Assembly (NCBI RefSeq): GCF_016724845.1
Contig: NZ_CP068082.1
Coordinates: 310,001 to 374,000, forward strand
DNA from: Sphingobacterium spiritivorum
GTDB lineage: Bacteria; Bacteroidota; Bacteroidia; Sphingobacteriales; Sphingobacteriaceae
Direction of reading: 5' to 3'
Length of the DNA: 64,000 bases
A model generated the notes under the pieces. That model saw nothing but the letters and a program-made list of their open reading frames with translations, ran no database searches and was not told where the DNA came from. Both the position numbers and the translations under genes were made by a program. Position 1 is the stretch's first letter. Every line of letters begins with the position of its first letter. Positions 41,939-50,491 of the stretch are shown one piece after another.

Positions 41939-43366
41939 TTAATTCTGTACCAGATTCGGATTGGTCCGCAATGCTACATCCGGCAAAGGAAAGTATATAG
42001 CTTTGGATTGCCATTTGGGTTTGAGTGCCGGCAATATATCATCTGCTCTCGTTTTGCCCTCCTGCCCTGTTTCACTTGGCCAGCGTCTCAGGTCGAGCCA
42101 ACGGTGTCCCCACTCTCCGAATAGTTCCACACGACGCTCCTGTTCTAAAGCTTTTCGTAAAGCAACAGCATCATTTCCTAATGACAGGCTTTGCAGGCCG
42201 GCGCGATTTCTGATGACATTGATATCTTCCTGTGCAAGTCCCCATTTGCTTTGCATCATACGTGCTTCTGCACGTATCAGGTATTGCTCTCCCAGTCTCA
42301 ATACCATTGTGTATTCTTTGGCCGGAGTCACTCCGGTACGGATTTTATATTTATACGGATAACGGTGGGTAACGCCAGCTGCTGTTGTCATACTGCCAAC
42401 CCAACGTGTAAGCCGTTGATCTCCGTTTTCAAAGGCATCATAAAGATATCCCGGAATAAGGCGAAACAAAGGCGCACTGGTTGGTGCCGCCGGAACGATC
42501 AGAAATCCCTCCCAGGTATTGCGTCCACCGGCAGTATTCACAACCTGAAGCTGCCATATCGCTTCCTGATTATTGGCCTGAAATACCTTATCCAGATCTG
42601 CTGCAGGCTGTAATTTATATTGTGTTGCGCCAAGCACTTCACTTGACTCCTGCTCCGCCAGATCCCACTGTTTGGTATAGAGATAAGCTCTTGCCAGCAG
42701 CGCTGAAGCAGCGCTTTTATTGGCACGTATACGCTCTCCGTTAGCATCAGCCTTATCTACCTGAGGATATCCCTGAAAGAGTTTTGCCTTAGCATCTTTC
42801 AGATCCTCTATGATTGCGGCATAGACTTCAGCCTGAGGAGTTCTTGGTTTTGTATTATTTTCCATCACATTTGTACCGCGAATCAATGGCACATCTCCAA
42901 AATAATTGACCAGGTAAAAATAGCAGAACGCACGGATAAATTTAGCTTCACCCAATAGCTGGCTTTTGACTTTGGGACTTAGATTTGTAGAAGCTTCCAG
43001 GCCTTCTACACACAGGTTAGCCTGTGCAATGTAAGTATAAGGCTGTGACCAAAGTGTGGTTACATTTGAATTGGAGGATAGTACTGCATTATTTTTAAAT
43101 TCATCATAAGGTGCTGAAGCTACAGCGTAGACAAATTCATCAGCTGACATTGCCGGCAGTATCATGGAGAGTACATTGGCAAACTGATAGTTCAGCTGAT
43201 TCATGCGGGACAGCACACCGGTAACCGATGCTGTAGCTGTCTTATCATCTGAAAAGGCCAGCTCAGAAGGCATCTGATCTTTCGGAGGGCCTGCATCCAG
43301 ATAGCTCTCGCAGGCGGTAAGACTACAGATAATAAAGCCAATAAATATATATAGATATGATCTCAT
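41939..43366 (-). CDS. SusD/RagB-family outer membrane lipoprotein
   Basis: A 475-residue surface lipoprotein, partner of the SusC gene upstream. Signal and lipobox: LTAC, cysteine near residue 19. The helical TPR-like scaffold of the family can be read (YLVNYFGDVPLIRGTNV is the diagnostic block), and the C-terminus has the SusD end LEQERRVELFGEWGHRWLDLRRW. It would bind and hand the substrate to the SusC channel. Eight bases from SusC. Glycan or other substrate cannot be read from sequence; no glycoside hydrolase is in the operon. Confidence 0.93.
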   Translation of the reverse strand: MRSYLYIFIGFIICSLTACESYLDAGPPKDQMPSELAFSDDKTATASVTGVLSRMNQLNYQFANVLSMILPAMSADEFVYAVASAPYDEFKNNAVLSSNSNVTTLWSQPYTYIAQANLCVEGLEASTNLSPKVKSQLLGEAKFIRAFCYFYLVNYFGDVPLIRGTNVMENNTKPRTPQAEVYAAIIEDLKDAKAKLFQGYPQVDKADANGERIRANKSAASALLARAYLYTKQWDLAEQESSEVLGATQYKLQPAADLDKVFQANNQEAIWQLQVVNTAGGRNTWEGFLIVPAAPTSAPLFRLIPGYLYDAFENGDQRLTRWVGSMTTAAGVTHRYPYKYKIRTGVTPAKEYTMVLRLGEQYLIRAEARMMQSKWGLAQEDINVIRNRAGLQSLSLGNDAVALRKALEQERRVELFGEWGHRWLDLRRWPSETGQEGKTRADDILPALKPKWQSKAIYFPLPDVALRTNPNLVQN

Positions 43367-43374
43367 GGTCGTAA

Positions 43375-46300
43375 TTAATAAGTGAAACGAATGCCTAAAG
43401 TATAATATTTCAACGGAGGTACTACGTAGCCTCTTGTCTCCGGGTCAAAACCATCATATCCGGTAATGGTAAACAGATTTTGCCCCTGTGCATACAGACT
43501 GATACGCTGTGTCTTGAGAGCTGACAGTAATGAAGTAAAATCATAACTGACCATTACATTCTTTAAGCGGATAAAGGAAGCATCTCCCCATTGTGCATCG
43601 GAATGTCTGTAAAAGGTATTATATGACTTATACCCGTCGTCAGTTGCTAAAGCTGCAGCCCGTGGAATATCTGTCACATCGCCCTGATTTCTCCAGCGAC
43701 GCAGTGCTGATTTATCAAAATTGGCCAGTGAACCCAGACTTGCCGGAGACATATATCCGAAATTCAGCATCTCTCCTTCTTGTTTTACAAACTGGAGAAG
43801 AAAACTTACATCCAGATTTTTATACCGGAAGCTGTTACTCAACCCACCGAAAAACTTAGGAAGATGTGTTCCCATTACATACTGATCTCCAAGATTATTA
43901 TCCACTTTTCCGTCTCCGTTCAAATCTGCGAACTGTGCAAGACCGGTCTGCGGATCTACTCCTGTAAACTGAAAACCGAATACAATATCCAATGGTTGAC
44001 CAATAGCAAACCGGCCCTCTTCTCCTGAACCTATAAGACCTGGATAAGCAACCAGTTTATTGCGTGAAATGGTTAGGTTGGCATTTGTTTTCCATTCAAA
44101 ATCATCCGTTCTGTAATTGGTAGACCCGACTTCAAACTCCCACCCTTTGTTTTCTACTATACCTGGCATATTGGCGGTATAACCGGAAAATCCTGTCTGC
44201 GGAGATAAAGTAGAATTGATAAGCTGGTTGTCAGATTTATTGTAGTAATGATTGATATTTAAGGTCAATCTGCTGTTCCAGAAAGCCAGTTCAAGCCCTC
44301 CTTCCAGTTTACGGTTTCTCTCCCAGCTATATGTAGGATTGGCAACACGTGTCGGATATAAACCCGCCACTCCGCCATAAGGATAACTCAGATAACTCCA
44401 GCTGTCCATAAATCCGTAATCTCCGATCTGGTCATTACCTGTAGATCCGTAGCTTCCGCGTAACTTTCCAAAATTAAGGAAGGGAACGGCTTCTTTAAGC
44501 CAGTTTTCTTCTGTAAACACCCATGCCGCACCGACAGAACCGAAGTTTCCGACACGTTTGTCCGGACCGAAGCGGGATGAACCATCCCGACGAAAGGTCA
44601 CATTCAGAATATACCTGTTGTCATAATTGTAGGTAGCACGTGCAAAAGCAGCCTGATATCTGTATTTCGAATAATTGAATTTGCGGGGACGGATCGTCAC
44701 AGCAGCATTGATATTATCCAGTTGTGAATCTGAAGTAAAATCTTCTGCCTGTAAGAACTGGCCATCACGTACACTTTGCTGCCAGGTTGTTCCGGCAAGA
44801 ACATCAAACGTACCTTTTCCCAGATGATATACATAACTGGCCTGCGGTTCGATGCTGTATGAAGAGATACTGCTGTTGCCAAAGTAAGACATGCTTACCG
44901 TAGAGTTCTGCGGATTAAAACTTCTCTTGGGATACATCTGCAACTGATCAAGGGCAGTATGGTTATAACCAATCGTAGCAGAAAGGTTCAGACCTTTCAA
45001 CGGACTGTAGCGTATAGTTCCGCTTGACAATAGCGCTTTGTTGCGGGATTCTGATTTACGGTCCAGAAAGGCATAAGGGTTCTGAATATTGCCATACCAG
45101 TAATAATCGCCTACTTCATCATAAATCGGCAGATTCGGTGATAGATTGAAATATTGACTGATATCTGTAGCCAGCGCATCATTCATATCGCCTGTGTAGT
45201 TTGCTGTAGCAGATATGGAAAACTTATTGTTGCTCGAGCGGTGGTTGATGGAAAGCATTCCTGCACCTTTTTTATATCCGTTGTCGCCCGGTTGTACGGT
45301 AGTTTCGTTCCGAAATGTACCGCTTATCAGAAATGTGGTCAGCTCAGAGCCTCCCGAAGCCGAGAAATTGGCTTCTGTCAGTTTGCCCGTGTTTCCCATC
45401 AGCAGCTTTTGCCAGTTTTGATCTTCTGTCTGGCTCCATTTGAACAGGTCCGGAGTTTCCGGATCAGGAGTGCCACCGGAATTGGCAAAAGCTTCACGAC
45501 GTAATTCCAGATATTCTGCAGTACTCAGCATTTCCAGGTTATTGGATACTTTGCCTGCTCCTGTATAGGCATTAAAACTAACCTGTGTTTTGCCTGAACT
45601 TCCTTTTTTAGTGGTGATCAATATGACTCCGTTAGCTCCTCTTGATCCATATATTGCGGTAGCATCTGCATCTTTCAGTACATCTATACGCTCGATATCT
45701 GCAGGATTGATAGCTGCCAGCGGACTTTGCGAACCATTATCTCCGGTAAATACATTTAAGGATTCCGAAAAATACGGTACTCCATCGATAATGTAAAGAG
45801 GGGCATTTGCATTTTCATTCAAGGAATTAATCCCTCTTAATCTCACATTAAAGGAAGCTCCGGGCAATCCATTAGAACTGTTGACTTCAAGTCCTGCAAT
45901 ACGTCCCTGCAATGCTTCTAAAGGATTATTGACAGGCGCGCGCTGTATAACATCACTGGAAATACCGGCTGTAGAACCCGTACTCACACGCTTACTGGTA
46001 GTACCGTAACCGATCACCGTCACTTCATCCAGATTTCCCAGATCCGGCTGAAGGCGAAGTTCTGTTCCTTCTGCAGAAGTAGGTGTATAGGCTTGTTCAA
46101 GCAGCTGATATCCGATGTAGGAAATGATCAGCACCGGCTGGCTTGTATTTGCTCCGGAGAGCTCAAAATAACCGTTTCCGTTGGTTGATGTCACCAGATT
46201 AGTTCCTTTCAACCGTACGGTAACTCCCGCCAGTTTGTTCCCCTTTTCATCGAAAACATACCCTTTTATAGGTTGTTGCCGGGAGTTGCCTGTGTATTTT

Positions 46301-46671
46301 TCGATATTGTTTACAGTAGAATTTTCTTTTTTAATAATAACAGTCTGATTGATGACCTGATACTGCAAATCTGTGTTTTGCAGCAGATCATGAAGGATAT
46401 CAGCCAAATTGGAACTCTTACCATTTGTGCGAACAGTTTTCTGGTTAATATCACTGCTCATATAGGTAAATCTGATTTTCGTCTGCTTCTCCAGCTGACG
46501 AAGTGCATCCTTTAGTTTGAGTGTCTCTGATGGCAGAGAAGCCTTTACGTCCCGTAGATTCTGGGCGTTAGAGCTATACGCTGCAAAGGTCGTGACACAT
46601 GTCAATATAAGGGCCAGTAAGGATATTTTCATTAATAATCTCCCATTGCACTCTTTTGGAATTAAATGCAT
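43375..46671 (-). CDS. SusC/RagA-family TonB-dependent transporter with STN domain
   Basis: A 1098-residue outer-membrane receptor. Seen in order: signal peptide (LLMKISLLALILTCVTTFAAYSSNAQ-type), an STN signalling domain (about 40-115: LRDVKASLPSETLKLKDALRQLEKQTKIRFTY), a carboxypeptidase-like beta domain (YVFDEKGNKLAGVTVRLKG), the TonB plug with DVLKDADATAIYGSRGANGVILITT, and a 22-stranded barrel to the C-terminal Tyr (GIRFTY). The STN domain couples substrate binding to the FecR/sigma pair encoded just upstream, so the locus is self-inducing. An ATG at 46632 is an alternative start that keeps the signal peptide. Confidence 0.95.
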   Translation of the reverse strand: MHLIPKECNGRLLMKISLLALILTCVTTFAAYSSNAQNLRDVKASLPSETLKLKDALRQLEKQTKIRFTYMSSDINQKTVRTNGKSSNLADILHDLLQNTDLQYQVINQTVIIKKENSTVNNIEKYTGNSRQQPIKGYVFDEKGNKLAGVTVRLKGTNLVTSTNGNGYFELSGANTSQPVLIISYIGYQLLEQAYTPTSAEGTELRLQPDLGNLDEVTVIGYGTTSKRVSTGSTAGISSDVIQRAPVNNPLEALQGRIAGLEVNSSNGLPGASFNVRLRGINSLNENANAPLYIIDGVPYFSESLNVFTGDNGSQSPLAAINPADIERIDVLKDADATAIYGSRGANGVILITTKKGSSGKTQVSFNAYTGAGKVSNNLEMLSTAEYLELRREAFANSGGTPDPETPDLFKWSQTEDQNWQKLLMGNTGKLTEANFSASGGSELTTFLISGTFRNETTVQPGDNGYKKGAGMLSINHRSSNNKFSISATANYTGDMNDALATDISQYFNLSPNLPIYDEVGDYYWYGNIQNPYAFLDRKSESRNKALLSSGTIRYSPLKGLNLSATIGYNHTALDQLQMYPKRSFNPQNSTVSMSYFGNSSISSYSIEPQASYVYHLGKGTFDVLAGTTWQQSVRDGQFLQAEDFTSDSQLDNINAAVTIRPRKFNYSKYRYQAAFARATYNYDNRYILNVTFRRDGSSRFGPDKRVGNFGSVGAAWVFTEENWLKEAVPFLNFGKLRGSYGSTGNDQIGDYGFMDSWSYLSYPYGGVAGLYPTRVANPTYSWERNRKLEGGLELAFWNSRLTLNINHYYNKSDNQLINSTLSPQTGFSGYTANMPGIVENKGWEFEVGSTNYRTDDFEWKTNANLTISRNKLVAYPGLIGSGEEGRFAIGQPLDIVFGFQFTGVDPQTGLAQFADLNGDGKVDNNLGDQYVMGTHLPKFFGGLSNSFRYKNLDVSFLLQFVKQEGEMLNFGYMSPASLGSLANFDKSALRRWRNQGDVTDIPRAAALATDDGYKSYNTFYRHSDAQWGDASFIRLKNVMVSYDFTSLLSALKTQRISLYAQGQNLFTITGYDGFDPETRGYVVPPLKYYTLGIRFTY

Positions 46672-46798
46672 AATTTTGATAACGATTTAGTATGACGTAA
46701 CTTGTTTATTGAATCCATGAGCCATCTTCGGGGACCAGCCGGGATGGCTTAATTTCTTTATATGTCTTTTTATTTCATATGCGGTTTTTATTTAGGTG

Positions 46799-47812
46799 TT
46801 AATAAATGATATAGTTTTTATTGTCTGTTTTCAGTCTGCTTTCTGTAAGCGCACACAAGATATCCAGCACCTGTAAAGCCCCACTATCTTTACGTACGGA
46901 TAAGGTGATATCCTTATTAGCGATTTCTTTTTTCTCTAATATTATTTCTATCTGATAGATGCGTTGCAGATCGAGAAGTACAGATTCTATGGTTTCGTCT
47001 TCGTATTCCAGATAACCTTCTTTCCAGTTACCTGCGATCTTATCGGTAAGGATATGTTCTTTGCCTTGCTGTGCTGAAGCCACGACCGGAACTCTTAGTT
47101 CCTGATCTTTCTGCAATACTGCAAGTAGTTTATCATTTTTACTGACTTTTACTTTTCCACTTTTGACAGCGACCATCACATCCTTCATACCAGGATATGC
47201 TTTCACATTGAATTGTGTCCCGACTACGGTTGTCCGGACAGATCCGGTATGCACTATAAACGGCCAGTCTACAGCCTTATGAACTTCAAAATAGGCTTCA
47301 CCGATCAGTGTAACTTCTCTGGGTTTATCTTTTTCAAACTCCTGTGGATACTCCAGACGGGACGAGCCATTCAGCCATACCGTAGTACCATCGGCCAGAT
47401 GAAGCACTTTATTTTCATCATTAGCAGCTTCTTTGATGACCTGCACATATTCTTCTGAACTTCCGTTTTCAGTGTACTCCCCAATCCGGTAAGCTCCCCA
47501 TGAAAACAATAAAACAACAATAGCCGCTGACAGACTGACAGCCCATTTGCTTACGGAAGATCTGCTGGATACTTTAACATGTGTTGAATCAACAGTTTCC
47601 TTATCCGGAAGCTCCATTAGATTACCCTCGGTATCAACAAAAGTGAGGGAAGGATCTTCACGCTTCAGCTCCTCATATAATTCTTTAAGTAATACAGATA
47701 ATTCGTCATCATATCGCGCACTACGAACCATATCGAAAAACTCAACAAGCTCCTCATGAGTAGCATGATTATAAAAATATTGGCGCAGCAAATAACGAAT
47801 ACGTGTCTTCAT
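46799..47812 (-). CDS. FecR-family anti-sigma factor
   Basis: A 337-residue membrane-bound regulator. The N-terminal 95 residues are cytoplasmic (RYLLRQYFYNHATHEELVEFFDMV); one membrane helix follows (about 92-112, WAVSLSAAIVVLLFSWGAYRI); the periplasmic FecR domain shows VLHLADGTTVWLNGSSRLEYP, VTLIGEAYFEVHK and VVGTQFNVKAYPGMKDVMVAVKSGKVKV. A C-terminal DUF4974-type domain (EDETIESVLLDLQRIYQIEI) contacts the STN domain of SusC. Its partner sigma factor is 109 bases upstream. Confidence 0.93.
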   Translation of the reverse strand: MKTRIRYLLRQYFYNHATHEELVEFFDMVRSARYDDELSVLLKELYEELKREDPSLTFVDTEGNLMELPDKETVDSTHVKVSSRSSVSKWAVSLSAAIVVLLFSWGAYRIGEYTENGSSEEYVQVIKEAANDENKVLHLADGTTVWLNGSSRLEYPQEFEKDKPREVTLIGEAYFEVHKAVDWPFIVHTGSVRTTVVGTQFNVKAYPGMKDVMVAVKSGKVKVSKNDKLLAVLQKDQELRVPVVASAQQGKEHILTDKIAGNWKEGYLEYEDETIESVLLDLQRIYQIEIILEKKEIANKDITLSVRKDSGALQVLDILCALTESRLKTDNKNYIIY

Positions 47813-47921
47813 ATGGTGTGTCTCTAAATAAAGACGTAGCTAAACGGAAAGTGTCCTATCCGAAGCGTAACTTTTTCAACAATAAAACCATAACAAACTG
47901 TAATACAGCAAGATATTTTTA

Positions 47922-48491
47922 TCAGAAAGTAAGAAATTTAGAAAGAACTTTACGAATGGATTTCATTGCGGCTGAGATTTGATTTTTCACAGTATGCCTG
48001 GAGATGTCAAATTCATCGGCTATTTCCTGATAATTATATCCTTCATCCCGCATCAGATAGATAGCTTTACGTTGTTCAGGAAGATTGTCTACCGCTTTTC
48101 TCAGTATCTCTTTATACTCTTTGTATTCTACCGGAGCCGGATGCTGATCAACAATCGTCTGCATAGATTCCAAAATAGCTTGTCTCAGTCTCGCATCCGA
48201 TGCTACTTTACGGAGGTGATCCATAATTTTATTACGGGTCATCGTAAACAGAAAAGATTCTATCGATTTGATTTCATGGAGCTGTTGACGGATTTCCCAG
48301 AGTTTCAGAAATACATCATGCACAATATCATGTGCGACATGTTCATCTTTGCAGGTATTGAGCGCTAATCTGAAAAGGGCCTTTTCATAGGTATAGAAAA
48401 CATCATTGAATAACAATCGCAAGGGTTCTTCTTCCTTTGCACGATACATATCACGTGATTTATTTTCATCCGACCTTTTCCCTGTTGACAT
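47922..48491 (-). CDS. ECF RNA polymerase sigma factor
   Basis: A 189-residue ECF sigma factor from the ATG at 48491 (MSTGKRSDEN); a longer frame from 48533 is possible but less likely. Sigma-70 region 2 spans about 25-95 (LFRLALNTCKDEHVAHDIVHDVFLKLWE, then FLFTMTRNKIMDHLRK) and region 4 about 125-185 (LPEQRKAIYLMRDEGYNYQEIADEFDISRHTVKNQISAAMKSIRKVL). These match the SigW/FecI-like ECF group of Bacteroidota that works with FecR. It should activate the SusC/SusD/TlpA genes downstream. Confidence 0.94.
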   Translation of the reverse strand: MSTGKRSDENKSRDMYRAKEEEPLRLLFNDVFYTYEKALFRLALNTCKDEHVAHDIVHDVFLKLWEIRQQLHEIKSIESFLFTMTRNKIMDHLRKVASDARLRQAILESMQTIVDQHPAPVEYKEYKEILRKAVDNLPEQRKAIYLMRDEGYNYQEIADEFDISRHTVKNQISAAMKSIRKVLSKFLTF

Positions 48492-48706
48492 AATCAAAAC
48501 AAAAATAGACAATTGTTTAAAATCAATCAACAACAGCGCTAAAAAGATTAAATTATATCAAAATAAGGAAAGTTTAGTCTGCAATTTTACAATTATATAC
48601 TTTAATCGACCCTGGAATAAAAATAATATTCTGTTTGCCTTGTCTTCTTTTCCCTTTCCAAACACTGAATAATGGGTATATTCGTAGTTGATCTGAATAC
48701 TATATC

Positions 48707-49348
48707 ATGAAAGAAGGGAAACAAAAACATTGGTCTATAGTCGAATATCTGCATGAAACTGTAACCAATACCAATATTCATATTAAGGGTACCAAAAGTT
48801 ATTACAGTTCTGCATGGACAGGATCTTTTGAAGAATCTGTAGTGCGCTATCTCTATGGGGATGCCTATAGTCTGAAAACATGGAAACCCCAGTGGAAAAT
48901 CGACCAGCTCTATATCGGTAATTATGTATGTATCGGTGCAGAAGTCATTATCCTGATGGGCGGTAATAACACTCATCGTTCGGATTGGTTCAGCTTATAT
49001 CCTTTTGTAGAAACATTGGAAGAGTCTTATAAAACAAAAGGAGATACACATATTGATGACGGGGCGTGGCTTGGAATACGCTCTGTACTTATGCCGGGTA
49101 TTCGCATTGGTGAAGGAGCTATTGTCGCTGCAGGAGCTATTGTGACCAAAGATGTTGCACCTTACAGCATTGTCGGAGGTAATCCTGCAAAACTGATCGG
49201 CTACAGGTTCCCGGAAGAAACCATAGCACAACTTTTAGAAATGCAACTGTACTCCTGGACGGAAGAAAAGTTTGAGACACTGAAATCTTACATTTGTGCT
49301 CATGATATCGATCAATTGGTGAAAGCAGAGAAAGAATATAAGGACTAA
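48707..49348 (+). CDS. CatB-type O-acetyltransferase
   Basis: A 213-residue acyltransferase with a left-handed beta-helix (hexapeptide repeats: IGNYVCIGAEVIILMGGN, IDDGAWLGIRSVLMPGIRIGEGAIVAAGAIVTKDV). The catalytic histidine is in GGNNTHRSDW, followed by the YPF motif, as in CatB-like xenobiotic acetyltransferases (chloramphenicol and streptogramin types). These use acetyl-CoA; the real substrate of most homologs is unknown, so a resistance role should not be assumed. The gene is 13 bases from the DUF2071 gene, in the same direction. Confidence 0.88.
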   Translation: MKEGKQKHWSIVEYLHETVTNTNIHIKGTKSYYSSAWTGSFEESVVRYLYGDAYSLKTWKPQWKIDQLYIGNYVCIGAEVIILMGGNNTHRSDWFSLYPFVETLEESYKTKGDTHIDDGAWLGIRSVLMPGIRIGEGAIVAAGAIVTKDVAPYSIVGGNPAKLIGYRFPEETIAQLLEMQLYSWTEEKFETLKSYICAHDIDQLVKAEKEYKD

Positions 49349-49360
49349 TACACATGCAAT

Positions 49361-50074
49361 ATGAAAATACCTGTCATACATGGTTTTATTGAGCGAAGGT
49401 TGCTGATCAATTATACTGTAGACCCTGAAGTTGTATCAGGTATCTTACCGAGCCCTTTCAGACCCAAGCTTTATAAAAAAAAAGCGATTGTCGGTATATG
49501 TCTGATTCGACTGAAACACATAAAACCGAAAGGAATACCTGATTTTCTGGGCATCGGATCCGAAAATGCTGCCCATAGGGTTGCTGTGGAATGGGATGAA
49601 GAAGGTATTGTAAATGAAGGAGTGTATATCCCAAGACGGGACACTTCTTCAAGAATAAATGCAATAGTCGGAGGAAGAATATTTCCGGGAAAGCATCATC
49701 TTGCAACGTTTGATGTAAAAGAAAAACAGCATGCTTATCATATTGACATCTTAAGTTCAGATCAGACTTCTGTATCCATCTCTGCAGCGCTTTCTGACAC
49801 CTTTACTAAGGATTCGATATTCGGCACACTGAATGAAGTAGCTGATTTTTTTGAAAAGGGTTGTGATGGATATTCTCCGAATGGGAAAAGTTTTGACGGA
49901 TTAAGACTTCATACGTATCAATGGAAAGTAAAACCTCTTAAAGTAGAACATGTATCCTCCAGCTTTTTTGAAGATGAGCATATATTTCCTAAAAACAGTA
50001 TTTCTTTTGATAATGCAATTTTAATGGAAAATATAGAGCATGAATGGCACTCTTTACCAGTAAAAACAAAGTAA
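49361..50074 (+). CDS. DUF2071/acetoacetate-decarboxylase-like protein
   Basis: A 237-residue soluble protein. The N-terminus (RRLLINYTVDPEVVSGILPSPFRPKL, then AIVGICLIRLKHIKP) fits the DUF2071 family, a beta-barrel related to acetoacetate decarboxylase. No catalytic lysine can be identified with confidence. Function unknown. It follows the acetyltransferase gene and is probably cotranscribed with it. No other genes join this pair. Confidence 0.78.
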   Translation: MKIPVIHGFIERRLLINYTVDPEVVSGILPSPFRPKLYKKKAIVGICLIRLKHIKPKGIPDFLGIGSENAAHRVAVEWDEEGIVNEGVYIPRRDTSSRINAIVGGRIFPGKHHLATFDVKEKQHAYHIDILSSDQTSVSISAALSDTFTKDSIFGTLNEVADFFEKGCDGYSPNGKSFDGLRLHTYQWKVKPLKVEHVSSSFFEDEHIFPKNSISFDNAILMENIEHEWHSLPVKTK

Positions 50075-50170
50075 ATCACATTTCATATTTAAGGTAAGTT
50101 AATCTGGTTTAACTTTTGTCATTTCTCTGGCGCATGCATTAGCACAGCGATGCTTGTACCTGTATAATGT

Positions 50171-50227
50171 TGCCGGTGTGGACACCGACAAACGCAGCTG
50201 AAGCGTCTGTTGGTGTCCACACCAACA
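50171..50227. repeat. REP-like two-hairpin element, copy 2
   Basis: Left hairpin TGCCGGTG-TGGA-CACCGACA (one mismatch), a short stem ACGC/GCGT, then right hairpin TGTTGGTG-TCCA-CACCAACA (50208-50227, perfect). The right hairpin has the same GCGTC and GTATG flanks as the one at 22588-22607, but two stem pairs are changed on both strands. Confidence 0.65.
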
Positions 50228-50362
50228 GTATGCCATACAGATAGGTTCTTAACTATAGAAGCACATAAGTTGTAACTTTATCAACTTATTAGTAACATCT
50301 CTGCCCTGCGGGCACCTCTCCTTCAAAAAGAGAGAGAAACCGCTGAAAGAACCTTTCCTCAT

Positions 50363-50404
50363 TAAAAAAACAAAGGGCTGCATCATACAACTATGATACA
50401 ACCT
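50363..50404 (-). terminator. Terminator of the cation/proton antiporter gene
   Basis: Read on the minus strand, a 12-bp stem with two G-T pairs (GGTTGTATCATA with its partner, 50376-50403) is followed by CTTTG and seven T residues. Unpaired C-A mismatches on the + strand show it works in the minus direction. Confidence 0.8.
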
Positions 50405-50491
50405 CTATTGTTTGTTTTAGACAGGTAGAGCAATAATTTATTATGTCCTATGGGACTTCTTATAGTATATAATAATGTCGCCTGATGATTA

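Larger units (their letters stand above)
50075..50491. other. 417-base intergenic region with repeat and terminator
   Basis: No coding frame can be supported. It holds a two-hairpin repeat at 50171-50227, a CTCTCCTTC-type half-site at about 50312-50336 that is also found near 22440 and 22690, and a terminator of the antiporter gene at 50363-50404. Confidence 0.7.

Noticed and set aside
40394..48491. Polysaccharide utilisation locus
   Set aside because: SusC and SusD are present but no glycoside hydrolase, lyase or sulfatase is in the operon, so a glycan substrate is not supported.
48707..49348. Chloramphenicol resistance gene
   Set aside because: CatB-type fold and catalytic histidine are present, but family members have varied substrates and no mobile element or resistance context is seen.
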